Shown here: piece by piece, positions 49,101-58,693 of the stretch
How positions within the stretch are numbered: position 1 is the stretch's first letter
How the letters are laid out: every line of letters starts with the position of its first letter
Assembly (NCBI RefSeq): GCF_000340215.1
Contig: NW_006921536.1
Span: 4,971,964 to 5,035,963 of the forward strand
Source of the DNA: Pseudocercospora fijiensis CIRAD86
Lineage: Eukaryota; Ascomycota; Dothideomycetes; Mycosphaerellales; Mycosphaerellaceae
Length of the DNA stretch: 64,000 bases
Direction of reading: 5' to 3'
The notes under the pieces: model-generated
The model's database searches: none
Told to the model about the DNA's origin: nothing
The model's input: the letters and a program-made list of their open reading frames with translations, nothing else
Position numbers and translations under genes: made by a program

Positions 49101-51430
49101 AAGCAACGCTTTACTAATGTCCCCTTATTGTACTATTTCGTACTAAGCAAGTAGATCCGAATTGAGACTAACGCTTTACAGTTCGCTATATCGGCTATTA
49201 TATTATAGCAATTAGATAATAACTATTACTAGCACCCGATTGCCTTCTTTTTACGAAAGATAATCGATATAGAACGTCGATATAAGACCTATAAGCAAGA
49301 GCTCTTAGCAATCGTAGAAGCCTTTAAGCATTAGCGCTACTATCTCGATAGTGCTTAGTATACAATTTAGGTCTATATAGACTATAACAACCTGCGTAGT
49401 ATTACTAAGGTTATAAGGGTTATAGGTCGATAGGCTAGATAGGCCGTCTACCTCGCTGGGTTTAATTTTAATATATTATATCGGCTAGGCGTAAGCAACC
49501 CTACTAATAGCCTATCGAGGCGACCTAATTACGACAGCGAGACCTAACACATTAATTCTTTGTTTCTAACCCTATAGTATAAGATTGCTATAGCCCGTAT
49601 TGTTAATAAGCAAGCGTAGGATAAGCGGACTTCCGGACCCCGCGGCGGCAACAAATACTATAGCGGAGTTATCGTTCTTCTAGTGTACGTTAGAAAGGAC
49701 GTAGATCGCTCGAGCTATAATAACTCGATTAAAGACATTGCTATCTATAGTAATAGCCTATATAGCGATAGCACTATAGAAGAGGTTGTAGTAGTTCTAG
49801 CTACTAGTGCTATTAGATGTATATAATACGTACCTCGTTTAATAGCGAGGGTACTATTAAATAACCTTGCAAATAGGGATAGTTAATCGTTTATAGATAA
49901 GCTATTGCGTGCTTAGTAGAGGGACGCCTTTGCTATCGAGCGTATTAATAGGCTTGTAAGTAGGCGGGCGACTCGATCTAGTAAGAGTAATAATAATTAG
50001 TCGATCGACGATAAGGGCTACTTAAAGTTTAAGGGCAGATACTATATCCCCGCTAAACAATCGATTAGATAAGAGCTTTTAAAGAGGCACTATAATAGTA
50101 AGCTCGCTAGTTACTATAGCATAGAGAGGTCGCACGAGTTACTATCGCATATATACTACTAGCTAAATAGTAAGCGGCATATAAAGGAGTATATATAGAC
50201 CTATATAGTATACTAGCGAGTTAAAGTACTAAAGCACTTACTATTTAGCGAGTTGTCTTTACTCCCTATTCTAAAGAAGCCTTTTATAGAGCTTATAATA
50301 GACTTTATTATAGGTCTTCCCCCTACTAAGCGAAGAGGAAGCAAAGACGTCTTCGACGCTATACTAGTTATTATAGACCGATTTACTAAGGGTGCTCGCT
50401 ATATTCCTGCTTATAAGGATTAGACTGCTATTAATATAGCAGAGGCGCTATAGACTAACATCTTCTATACCTATTAGGGAACCCCTAAGGGGATAGTCTC
50501 CGATAGGGGCTCGACATTTATATCGTACTATTAGAGCGAAATATGCCTATAGCTAAGACTAAAGCATCGGCTATTAATAGCCTTCTATCTATAGACTAAC
50601 GGTTAAATAGAGAGACAGAATGCTACCCTATAGCAGTACCTGCGTAGTTACATTAACGAGAATCCTAAGGATTAGGTTAACCTCCTATAGCCTACAGAAT
50701 TCGTATATAATAATAGTATATACTCATTAACTAAGGTTTTACTATATATAGCTATAATAGGTTAAAACGCCGCGTTGCTATAAGATCTATTTACCTCGCT
50801 CGAGGCCGAGCGTAAGGAAAGGGAAGCGCGTCAAGTACTAGAGACACTAGCGGCAATAGAACGTGTCTAGAAGATGCGAGAAATCTATGCTAAGATAGCT
50901 AAGAAGTTAACAAAGGCTTAAGAATACTAAAAGGCCTACTACGATAAGCGTTATATACTAATAACCTTTAAACAAGGCGATATAGTTATACTTAGTACTA
51001 AGAACCTCCGCATCCGTAAACACCTATCGCCTAATAGTAAAACAAGGCCTAAGCTCGTACTAAGATATATTAGCCTATTTTGTATCCGAGAACCGAAGGG
51101 CAATAGCTAGGCCTACTAGTTATAGCTTCTACCTTATTACACTATCTATAACACCTTCTATATATCCCTCCTTAAGCCGTACTACCTACGCGAAGGCGAT
51201 GAAGCACCTGCTAAATCCGAGGACATACTAGCTAATAGCGAAGAGCTATAGTCTATAGAACGTATCCTAAAGCATCGGACTTCCGACTAGGTAGGGTAAG
51301 AAGGAGTACCTATTAAGATAGCAAGGCTATCTACCTAAATAGGACTTATAGGAGGCTAAAGACTCGTTTAAGGATATAGCTAAGTTGTTAGATAAGTATT
51401 AGACTAGCGTAAAGAACACAAAGAAGGCTA
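46107..51430 (+). pseudogene. Element 1 gag-pol (gag, protease, RT, RNase H, integrase, chromodomain)
   Basis: Plus-strand polyprotein resuming after element 2. Gag begins near 46,186 (Pro/Thr/Lys repeats VPTKVPTKAPTKVPPTEEP, open to 46,431) and continues to about 47,540, with a damaged zinc knuckle (LKCFNYNSTNYLLGQC near 47,400). Protease about 47,580-47,950. RT is still open at 48,195-48,569 ([34 protein letters not shown]), with YLDN at 48,705-48,716 and [17 protein letters not shown]. RNase H about 49,100-49,550 (YKTYKQELLAIVEAFKHQR). Integrase about 50,020-50,800 (ELIIDFIIGLPPTKRRGSKD, IVSDRGSTFISYYQ, LQTNGQIERQN). A worn chromodomain lies at about 51,240-51,420 (ERILKHRTS, LIGG block). 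Many TAG stops. Confidence 0.9.
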
Positions 51431-52660
51431 AGAGCTTATAATACCTATAATGTTACTACTAAACCTAGGAACAATGCTACCCCCGGGGTGCTATTAGCTA
51501 ACTAATTAGAGGCAAGCAATTGTTAGTAACAAAGGACAATAAGACTATACTACTATAGTAAACGCGTACTAAGTGTTAACAAGCGCGCTATAACGCGTTA
51601 ACTATTCGCTACTCTTTTAGGAAACTACCTCTCTACTAACGCGCCCTACGAGGCCCTTCTCCTAGTATTTAGGTCCCCCTCTTGTTCCTTTATTCTATTA
51701 AGGCCTCGAGGCCTAAGCGATCGGCGAGGACGGCGTCGCGCTTGTAACGGCACGGCCGGCGCGGCTATATTAGTAATAGTATTGCGGAGTATATTATTAG
51801 TTAAAGAAGGAAATCGAAAGCAAGGTAAAGTTAGCGCTAAGACGACTAGCGCCGCTATTGTCAACATTACCTAGTCGCTGCTATTATTAACCTTACCTAC
51901 ACTACGAGCCTAAGGCACCTTTAATTAAAACTTTAATTAAAACTTTAAGGCTAAGTTAAAACTTCGAGCCGCTTAAAAGATTAAGTAGACTAATAGACTA
52001 ACTAACTAAGGGCAAAACTATAGAGCTAAGCTAGCCGGGGTCGATCTTGCGGATAATAGGTTACTCCTCGATCTTTCCGACCCTTTAAGCGAGGCGAACC
52101 TCTACTACTGCACTTATAATAGCCTTTATCTATAGAAACTAGAAGAACTGAGTTTTTTAAAAAGATATAATTAGTTAACACTTAAAGGCTACTAAACCTA
52201 ACTAATTAGGGCTAGTAAAACTACGATAGTAAATAATAGCCCTCGTAATAATAAGAACAACCCTCGGAAGCGGATAACCCTCGGAAGCGGACATTGCTAG
52301 GTCTTTTAAGAGTAGACGCAAAGAACTCGATACGACATTACTTAGAACGGAGGCAGTGCTGCAATACCTTATACGTCTACCTATTATAGTAGGGAAGACG
52401 CGCTCGTATTATAATTAGTCGAAGGCCTTTAATTCTTATATATATATATTACTTTATAGTTTATTATATATAGAGATAGCGTAGTTAGAGTTGTATATTG
52501 TATTGTTTAGAGGTAAGGTTTAATATAGTTACATAATTAGGTAGTTAAGTGTTTAATTTAGCGCAGGCTAAGCAGCTTATTAGACTTGCTAAGTTAGCGG
52601 CAATAGAGGTCGTAGAATATAGATAGGCTACGAGGGCGCGGCCTTTAGAAGGGAAGCGTA
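51431..52660. other. Element 1 3' region between pol and the 3' LTR; possible antisense ORF remnant
   Basis: About 1.2 kb with no plus-strand gene. The minus strand has an open frame 51,867-51,646 (LTIAALVVLALTLPCF at its start, Arg-rich end), extendable upstream to about 52,100 if TAG/TAA are read as Gln. This may be an antisense ORF as in element 4, but it does not obviously resemble it. A TA-rich stretch lies at 52,435-52,480. The purine tract AGAAGGGAAGCG abuts the 3' LTR. Confidence 0.4.
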
Positions 52661-52856
52661 TATTAGGGCTAAAGAGGCTATACGTAATTGGCATGTAACT
52701 AGGCTAAGTGAAGCTAGGGTCTTAGTGCCTTAGGCAGGGCTTGGCGCTTAGCAATAGGCTAACTTGCCTACCTTCCTCCCTCTCCTCCTAGTTCCTTATC
52801 GAATACTACCTATACCTACTACCACCCTATCTACCTACTAATATACCCTTCTTACA
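52661..52856 (+). repeat. Element 1 3' LTR
   Basis: 196 bp, starts TATTAGGG and ends CTTCTTACA; followed by AGTAT and the resumed hAT transposase frame. Confidence 0.93.
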
Positions 52857-53289
52857 AGTATAGAGTATAGACTACCTATTATTTATAATATAGCTCGAGA
52901 TTAGCTATCTATATTAGCAACCTCGGTACCTAGCGAGTCGCAGTTCTCTATAGCAGTCGATATATTAACAAAGAAACGTAATAGACTTAGCTCGGAGAAT
53001 CTTAAGAGACTTATTATATTAAAGAGTGAAGAGTCTAGGGGTTATTAAAGACGAAGAAGATATAATAAAAGATAAAGAAGTAGATACAGAAAGAATTCTA
53101 GAAGCATTTAGTTCGAGTAATAAAGGAAAAGGAAAGGCTACTAAGGAAGATTTAGATTTAGAGGAATTAGAACAAACTATAGGGCTTCTAAGTAAAGACG
53201 AAGAAGTATTTAGTAAAGATAAAGACTACGATGCTTTAGATATAGACAATGAAGATATAGACCTAGACGCTAAAATAGGTTTTAATTAG
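52857..53289 (+). pseudogene. hAT transposase, C-terminal hATC dimerisation domain (separated from its N-terminus by 34.6 kb)
   Basis: Starts with the second copy of the AGTAT duplication and continues the transposase frame: IEYRLPIIYNIARD, then TAG at 52,902-52,904, then the hATC core ATSVPSESQFSIAVDILTKK and RNRLSSENLKRLIILKS. At 53,022-53,035 the sequence AAGAGTG/AAGAGTC is a 7-bp near-duplication. It shifts the frame after LKS; removing it restores LKSLGVIKDEED, like the usual hAT LKSWG ending. The remaining tail to 53,289 is acidic and Lys-rich (RILEAFSSSNKGKGK, then many Asp/Glu). Confidence 0.93.
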
Positions 53290-53917
53290 ATTAGAAGTTA
53301 GTATAGCTTATAGTATAAATATAAAGAAAAATAGAAAAATATACTACTATAATACTAAATCTTAGCTTTATAAGTACTAATAGTACTGGCTTAGTCTAAT
53401 ACTACAGTATAGGAAAGAAATATAATAAGACTAAGATCTAGAGAGGATACTATTTTATAATTAAGGGTTATTCTATTTAAATACTAGAAATCTTTGTATT
53501 AGAGATTATTAGCCTTCCTACGTATACGATATAAATTCTGTTATTATATAGGATGGATTTGTACTAAGTCCGACCTAGAATACTACTATTTAGTCCCGAA
53601 ACTATACTACCTTAGCGTTAGATTGCGTTAGATTTCTCAAAGTCTAATATCGGGGCCCCCCGGCTTCTAGGGCTTTTATAGCCTTCCTACGTATACGATA
53701 TAAATTCTATTATTATATAGGATAGATTGAGACTAAATACAATTATTTATTCCCTTAGTATATCTAATACTCTCTTTAAATCTTAAAGGATAAAAAAACA
53801 AAAAAAACAAGGCCTAAATTAAGATTTTAGTAGGGTTTTAGATTACCCCTAACTAACGATAGTATTTGGTAGTTATATGGGCTATATATAGCCTATCTTA
53901 GAGCGACCTTAGTAGCT
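53290..53917. other. hAT non-coding region between transposase and accessory gene B, with a direct repeat
   Basis: Holds a ~50-bp direct repeat: GCCTTCCTACGTATACGATA starts at 53,512 and again at 53,682, each followed by the same TAAATTCT-TTATTATATAGGAT block. A GGGGCCCCCCGG G/C patch lies at 53,653-53,664. No gene seen. Confidence 0.6.
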
Positions 53918-54462
53918 CTAAATGTCTAAGCCTCCGAGAATTTCTTCGATTTCTGAAACAAAAATTAGTACTCGTTTTAGTATTCCTGTTTATACTTACG
54001 TTCGGCGGTAAATTCTTCGAAGTTTGGAGTTAGCAAATCCTCGAGTTCGGGCTCCGGAAGAGGCAGGGGACCCGGCATAACTGTCGGCAGATTCTCGTTA
54101 TGCTAAACAGCGACTAAAGCCGTTAGAAACGCAAACGCGACGGCAAACCTTAAAGGCGGGCAGTAGCGTACGTACGGCGCGTTTCTAGGTCGTGGATACG
54201 CTCGTTTAGAGTCCGAATCTCGGCCTTAAGGTCCTTGATTTTGTCTATATATTTCTAAACCTTACGAAGGGTATACTTAAGAGCAAAGAAGTCGCGACGC
54301 TAAGTCGGGCTTCGAAACAGAATTAGCGAACGAACCTAGGTATCGCAGTACAAACCCGTACTTCTTTAGCGTAATACGTTTACCGAGGGACCTAGCAAAG
54401 TCGTAACGGTAATCGTAGGCATTAAAGCCGTGCGGATAGTAAAAACGGCGCTGTCGAGGCAT
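53918..54462 (-). pseudogene. Uncharacterised coiled-coil protein carried by the hAT element (accessory gene B), two nonsense codons
   Basis: Four exons fit on the minus strand with consistent phase: 54,462-54,352, 54,299-54,176, 54,113-54,000 and 53,952-53,918, total 128 codons with stop. Introns are 52, 62 and 47 bp. The last is textbook (GTAAGT donor, TACTAAT branch point, TTTCAG acceptor); the second has GTACGT and CTAAC. The protein starts MPRQRRFYYPHGF, continues into a helix with heptad-like spacing (YIDKIKDLKAEIRTLNERIH), then an acidic Pro-rich tail ending EEILGGLDI. TAG interrupts exon 2 (54,257-54,255) and exon 3 (54,105-54,103), both explicable as CAG to TAG. It lies tail-to-tail with the transposase. 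No known family recognised. Exon 1/2 boundaries are less certain than the last intron. Confidence 0.6.
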
Positions 54463-56158
54463 CTCGAAAGGCAGAGATTTATTCGGAATTTGTTAAGTTG
54501 TTCTATATTCTTTGTCTACGTTACGAGTTTGTTTAGACAGAGAGACTGCGCTATACGGTCGCACAAGACGTATAGTAATACCCTATATACCCCGCTCTAA
54601 CCCCGCTCTAACCCCGCTCGTAGAAACTTTCCTAATTTAGAGCTACTAAATTAGGAAATAACTTTAATAGGCTTCGAATACCGTACGGAATTCTATAGGA
54701 CGGTTTAGTAAGAAACTCTAGAAAAACAAGTTGTAAGTAGATACGATATATACTTAATAGTCTATATTTTTAATATTAGCTTAATATATATAGTATTTGT
54801 TTAGATATTTAGATTTAAAGTAAGATATATTTTAGATTATTAAAAATATCCTTTTTCCTAGCGAATTCTAGATAACTAGATAGCTTTATAATAAATTCTA
54901 TAATTTTTAAGTATATAAAAGACTGTTTTTTTAATTTTCTAATTATTATATATATAGCCTTTTTAAATACTATTACTTTTATCGCTATCCCTATATCTAT
55001 ATAATTAGATATATTATATTACGAGATTTCTAATCATTTTAGTATATATATTAATTCTTTAATATTTCTATTAATAGCTACTATATCTAATAAATTAGTA
55101 GTTCTCTCTAGATTTAGTTTTATTTACTTTACTAGTGTTGGTACTATAACCTAGTACTATTAGGTAGTAAAAAAACTAGATCTTTTTAACTATATATATA
55201 ATTTTTCTTTATACTGTAACTAGTAAAACGATAAAGATATTAATTTGCCTAGAAGTATATTCTAAATTATTTTAAAATTAATATCGCTCTAGGTTTACTA
55301 GATACAGCTCTAGAAAACATTATAATATATTTAAGAAAAATAAAGACAAGGACTTATATAGGATGCACTTTAGTAGAATAGATAGTATAATAGTAATTAC
55401 TAATAAATAATTAATTCTCTTTAAATAATAAATATTAATTTATATAGTTTATTTTAGTTTATTAGAATTAGTAATATAGCCTACTTAGTTTAGATATAAG
55501 AAAGATTAGATCTTTTTTAGCTAGATATAGATTTAGTTTAAATCAGTATATCTAAAAAACATATAATAATATTAATTTCTTTAAAAATGTATTCTAAAAC
55601 GTTTGAAAATTAAGCTCTATATAGTTTTACTAGATATAGCTCTAGTAAATATTGCAATATATTCTAGAAAAATAAGTATTAGGGCTTATATATAAAACAG
55701 TTTACTATAATAACTTATATAATAGGAATTACTAATAAATAAGTAGTTCTTTATAAATGCTGTTTTATTTAATTTACTAGTATTCGTAATATAGTCTACT
55801 TAATCAGTTGTAAAAGAAAATTTAACTATACATAATTTTTTTAATAGTCTATCTATTTTAACTATAAAGATATTAACTTCTATAAGAACCTACTATTAGA
55901 ATTTTAAAAATTAATATCTCTATAGTTTTACTAGATATATCTATAGTAAATATTATAATATATTCTAGAAAAATAGATGCTAGGACTCGTATAGAATACA
56001 ATTTACTATACTAAATAGTATAATAGTAATTACTATAGTAATTACTATTACTATTACTATTACTATTACTATAGAATTCTCTGTAGAATTACTATTACTA
56101 TTACTATTACTATTGCCAATTTGACTTTACTATTTACTATTTACTATTACTATTACAA
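54463..56158. repeat. hAT right subterminal region with ~300-bp degenerate repeats
   Basis: Very AT-rich, no gene. A block containing TTTACTAGATAYAGCTCTAG followed by ATATATTYWAGAAAAATA recurs at about 55,294, 55,627 and 55,928 (spacing about 333 and 301 bp), each with a TAGTAATTACTAATAAATA-like downstream part. It ends in ATTACT trinucleotide arrays (56,030-56,155) mirroring the left end. Confidence 0.75.
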
Positions 56159-56181
56159 TTACTAAGGTTTTTACATCTCTG
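56159..56181 (-). repeat. hAT right terminal inverted repeat
   Basis: Perfect inverted copy of 13,855-13,877, ending CATCTCTG and followed directly by the 8-bp duplication CTATGTTT. Confidence 0.95.
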
Positions 56182-56189
56182 CTATGTTT

Positions 56190-56839
56190 TTCGACGACGG
56201 GACGGGTACCGGGCACCGGCACCGTATAGAAAATTCGGCCTTGTAGATTTTGCAAAGGTGATGCGATGCTGATGCGGTGCTAGACTAGGGTGTTAGCTTA
56301 ATAGCGATTCTCGACTGCGTAACTAACAACCTATAGAATACTATAGTATATAGAAAAACGCAAGCAGACACCATCTCTCTCTATTCTAACACGATAGAAC
56401 TTGGCTCGCAATACAAACCGTTTCATCTGCACAACATCATCGTCTTATTAGATAACTACTAGAGCTAAAATCTCTAGTACAAAACACGGTTACAACTTCT
56501 TTATAACAGAAGAACATCTACTGTATACGGAACGACCTAGGAATTCTATGTATACATTTGTCTTATATTTTCCACGTGCGTGCAGATCTATCTAATAAGG
56601 TATCCGTAGCTCTCGTTCCTGCCGCCTACCCTTCGGGTAGTTACAAGCCACCTTATAATTTCCACTTTCTCGACAAGTTACATTATAATATTAGTAGATT
56701 GGCACCAAATCAAGCAAACAAGACCTATAGAATATATTAAAGACCTCTATATATAATATAGACTATTAGGTAGAGTTGTAGGTCCACTATATTGCTATGT
56801 TTGCTCACTATTTCTAGGTAATAGTAAGGAAACCGGCAG
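56190..56839. other. Right flank of the hAT element
   Basis: Begins with a short GC-rich patch (GGGACGGGTACCGGGCACCGG) unlike the hAT interior, then TA-rich sequence. A 60-codon plus-strand ORF (56,558-56,740) has no recognised motif. Possibly part of the Pogo-type element to the right; its terminal repeat was not found. Confidence 0.4.
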
Positions 56840-58505
56840 TAGTAGTAACGATCGAATAGGCAACTCGTACTTATTAGATAGACCACGCAATAGTATAGCT
56901 AGTTGCATATACTGCTTAATAGGTAGTAGCTTATCGTTACTATTAGGTCTACTGCTATAATCGCTACTATTTAGTATACTATTGTCTTAGTTGAACTGCT
57001 TCTATAAGCGCCTTTTAGCCTCCTGCCTTATAGTAAGCTATACTTGCTGCTTCCTGCGCTTAGCCTCCTTATATGTCTATACTACGAGCTTGTATAAGTA
57101 TTTAAGTAGACCTTCTTCTTCAGTATCCGGATCGATATTACTGCTAGGCTTACCGTTGTAGGTAAGCACGTTGTAGACAGAAACGACGGTCTTCTTAGCT
57201 CTAGCAACCTTAACTATTGTACGTGTAACAGGGTACACTTTAAGCGCTAGTAGTAGCTGTTCTACAGGCCCTTCTATAGGCGTATATATCTTGAATAACT
57301 GACTATTAGTAGACTACAGGTTGCGGCCTATCTAGCGTAGTAGTTGGACCTTAACCTTCGTATTAGCACGGCTCTTAATACTAATATTGAGGGCCTTGCG
57401 ATAGCGCTTCTTATAGTTAGTCTATAACGTCCTTAATCGCCTTGCCTTGTCTCTTACCTGCTGCTATACTATAGCTTTATCTTTAAACTTCCGCTTCTTA
57501 ATAGCCTTCCTAGCCTGCTTTGTATACAATAGTCTACCTATTATAATAGGCCTTAAAGAAGCTTCTTCTCGTCGCCTGCGTGCACGAGTCGCTGCCTTAG
57601 TCTAAGCTAAATCGTACGTTGCTTAAGCGGCTAACTAAGTATTGACTTCGTTATAGGCAAACAGTCGCCTTGCGACCCCGGCTAATAGTAACGATAAGAG
57701 GCCTTCGAGCCGCTGCTAGAGGAAGTTAGTATGCTTTATACTAGTCTTTACACTTATTAGTCTAGTCTAGTTCTCTGTTGCTAGTATAGGCACCTCGAGG
57801 TTATATAGGCGTTGTAGAATAGTTAGCGAGCTATTGCCTTAAAGGTATTCTAGGTTGCCAGCCGAGGCAATAACTCGGTCTACGTACTCGATAGCAAGCG
57901 CGTCTAAGTGTTCGCGTTATCGCTAGTATTGTATAGTGCTGCCTGCATTGTATTCGAGTCTAAGGAACGATATAGCGCGCTCCGGATCGTATAGAAAGAT
58001 ACTAGTCTTACGGAAAGAGGACCTAATACTACTAGGTTTAAACGTGTTAGCTCGAATAGAATCAATAGCAGCTATAAACTTAGTTACGCTAAATTGAGTA
58101 TAACTAGTGCGTGTTGCGTCTATTACAGCCTGCTTATAATAGTGTTTGAATAGCTAGAATAGGACTATATCTAATAGCTAAAGGAAGTGTAAAGTATGTA
58201 CTAGTAGACCGAATAGTACGATCTTATAAGACTATACAAATTCTAGGAACTCTTAGAAGTCGTGTAAGCTATAATTATCGTATATTAGTATGCGCTATTA
58301 GTCCTAGGTAGTTATGTATCGTTTCGAGTACTTGTAGAAGTGCTAGATGTAGTAATAGGCCGAGTTGTCGTTTATATAACTACTTTCCGTTACATTAACT
58401 AGCGTAGATCCGGATAGGTTAGTAAACTACCTTTCCTATAGCACCTTGCTAGTAGCAATTAGCATTAGAGGTATATAATTACCTATAGCGTTAACCGATT
58501 TAACT
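56840..58505 (-). pseudogene. Pogo/Fot1-type (Tc1-mariner superfamily) DDE transposase, C-terminal part
   Basis: Minus-strand remnant of a DDE_1 transposase. From 58,500 leftward: GNYIPLMLIATSKVL, then LIYDNYSLHDFQEFLEFVQS (second catalytic Asp region, near 58,285), LQLLDIVLFQLFKHYY (family LQPLDVxxFxPLKxxY, third acidic position), and FSVTKFIAAIDSIRANTFKP. A Lys/Arg-rich C-terminal region extends to about 57,000 (RKAIKKRKFKDKA). Numerous TAG stops. The N-terminal DNA-binding part is missing because element 6 begins at 58,506; the rest would lie beyond the right edge of the window. Confidence 0.85.
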
Positions 58506-58693
58506 TGTTACGATATAACACTATTGCATGTACGATAGCAGGCAGCGGTTACTATCGACCGCTGCGGTCGCTATTGCTACTAATAGTAGGACTATTATAT
58601 AGATAGCTTGCCTCGCGGCACCTTAGAGAATGCATTAACTTTTGTACCGCATAACCGTTATAATACCTTCGTACTATAACCGTATGCCTAGCA
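58506..58693 (+). repeat. Element 6 5' LTR (single copy in window)
   Basis: TG...CA ends, TGTTACG start as in the sense strand of the element 3 LTR. It abruptly ends the Pogo-type transposase frame. Boundaries inferred from homology to element 3, not from a second LTR. Confidence 0.7.

Larger units (their letters stand above)
18272..52856 (+). mobile_element. Element 1: Ty3/Gypsy chromovirus-type retrotransposon inserted in the hAT transposase
   Basis: 196-bp LTRs (18,272-18,467 and 52,661-52,856) and a 5-bp duplication AGTAT (18,267-18,271 and 52,857-52,861). A purine-rich tract (AGAAGGGAAGCG) sits just before the 3' LTR. Total 34,585 bp; about 7,124 bp net of element 2. Plus-strand gag and pol survive as a RIP-mutated pseudogene at 46,107-51,430. 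The LTRs begin TA rather than TG, and the 5' copy also ends TA rather than CA, as expected after G-to-A / C-to-T change. Confidence 0.93.
13855..56181 (+). mobile_element. hAT-superfamily DNA transposon, 42.3 kb, with a nest of four LTR retrotransposons inside
   Basis: Both ends carry the same inverted repeat: CAGAGATGTAAAAACC at 13,855 and its reverse complement ending at 56,181, identical over 23 bp. Directly outside each end is the same 8 bp, CTATGTTT (13,847-13,854 and 56,182-56,189). CAGRG-type termini with an 8-bp duplication are diagnostic of hAT elements, and the hAT transposase lies inside. Removing element 1 and one copy of its 5-bp duplication leaves about 7,737 bp. That unit encodes, left to right: an unknown minus-strand gene (15,551-14,725), the plus-strand transposase, and a second unknown minus-strand gene (54,462-53,918). 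The 5' flank is ordinary host DNA. The hAT parts are AT-rich but carry far fewer stops than the retroelements inside them. Confidence 0.95.

Noticed and set aside
13847..56189. A Starship-type giant element
   Set aside because: No tyrosine recombinase (DUF3435) captain near an end; instead 23-bp inverted repeats, an 8-bp duplication and a hAT transposase explain the boundaries, and the size comes from nested retroelements.
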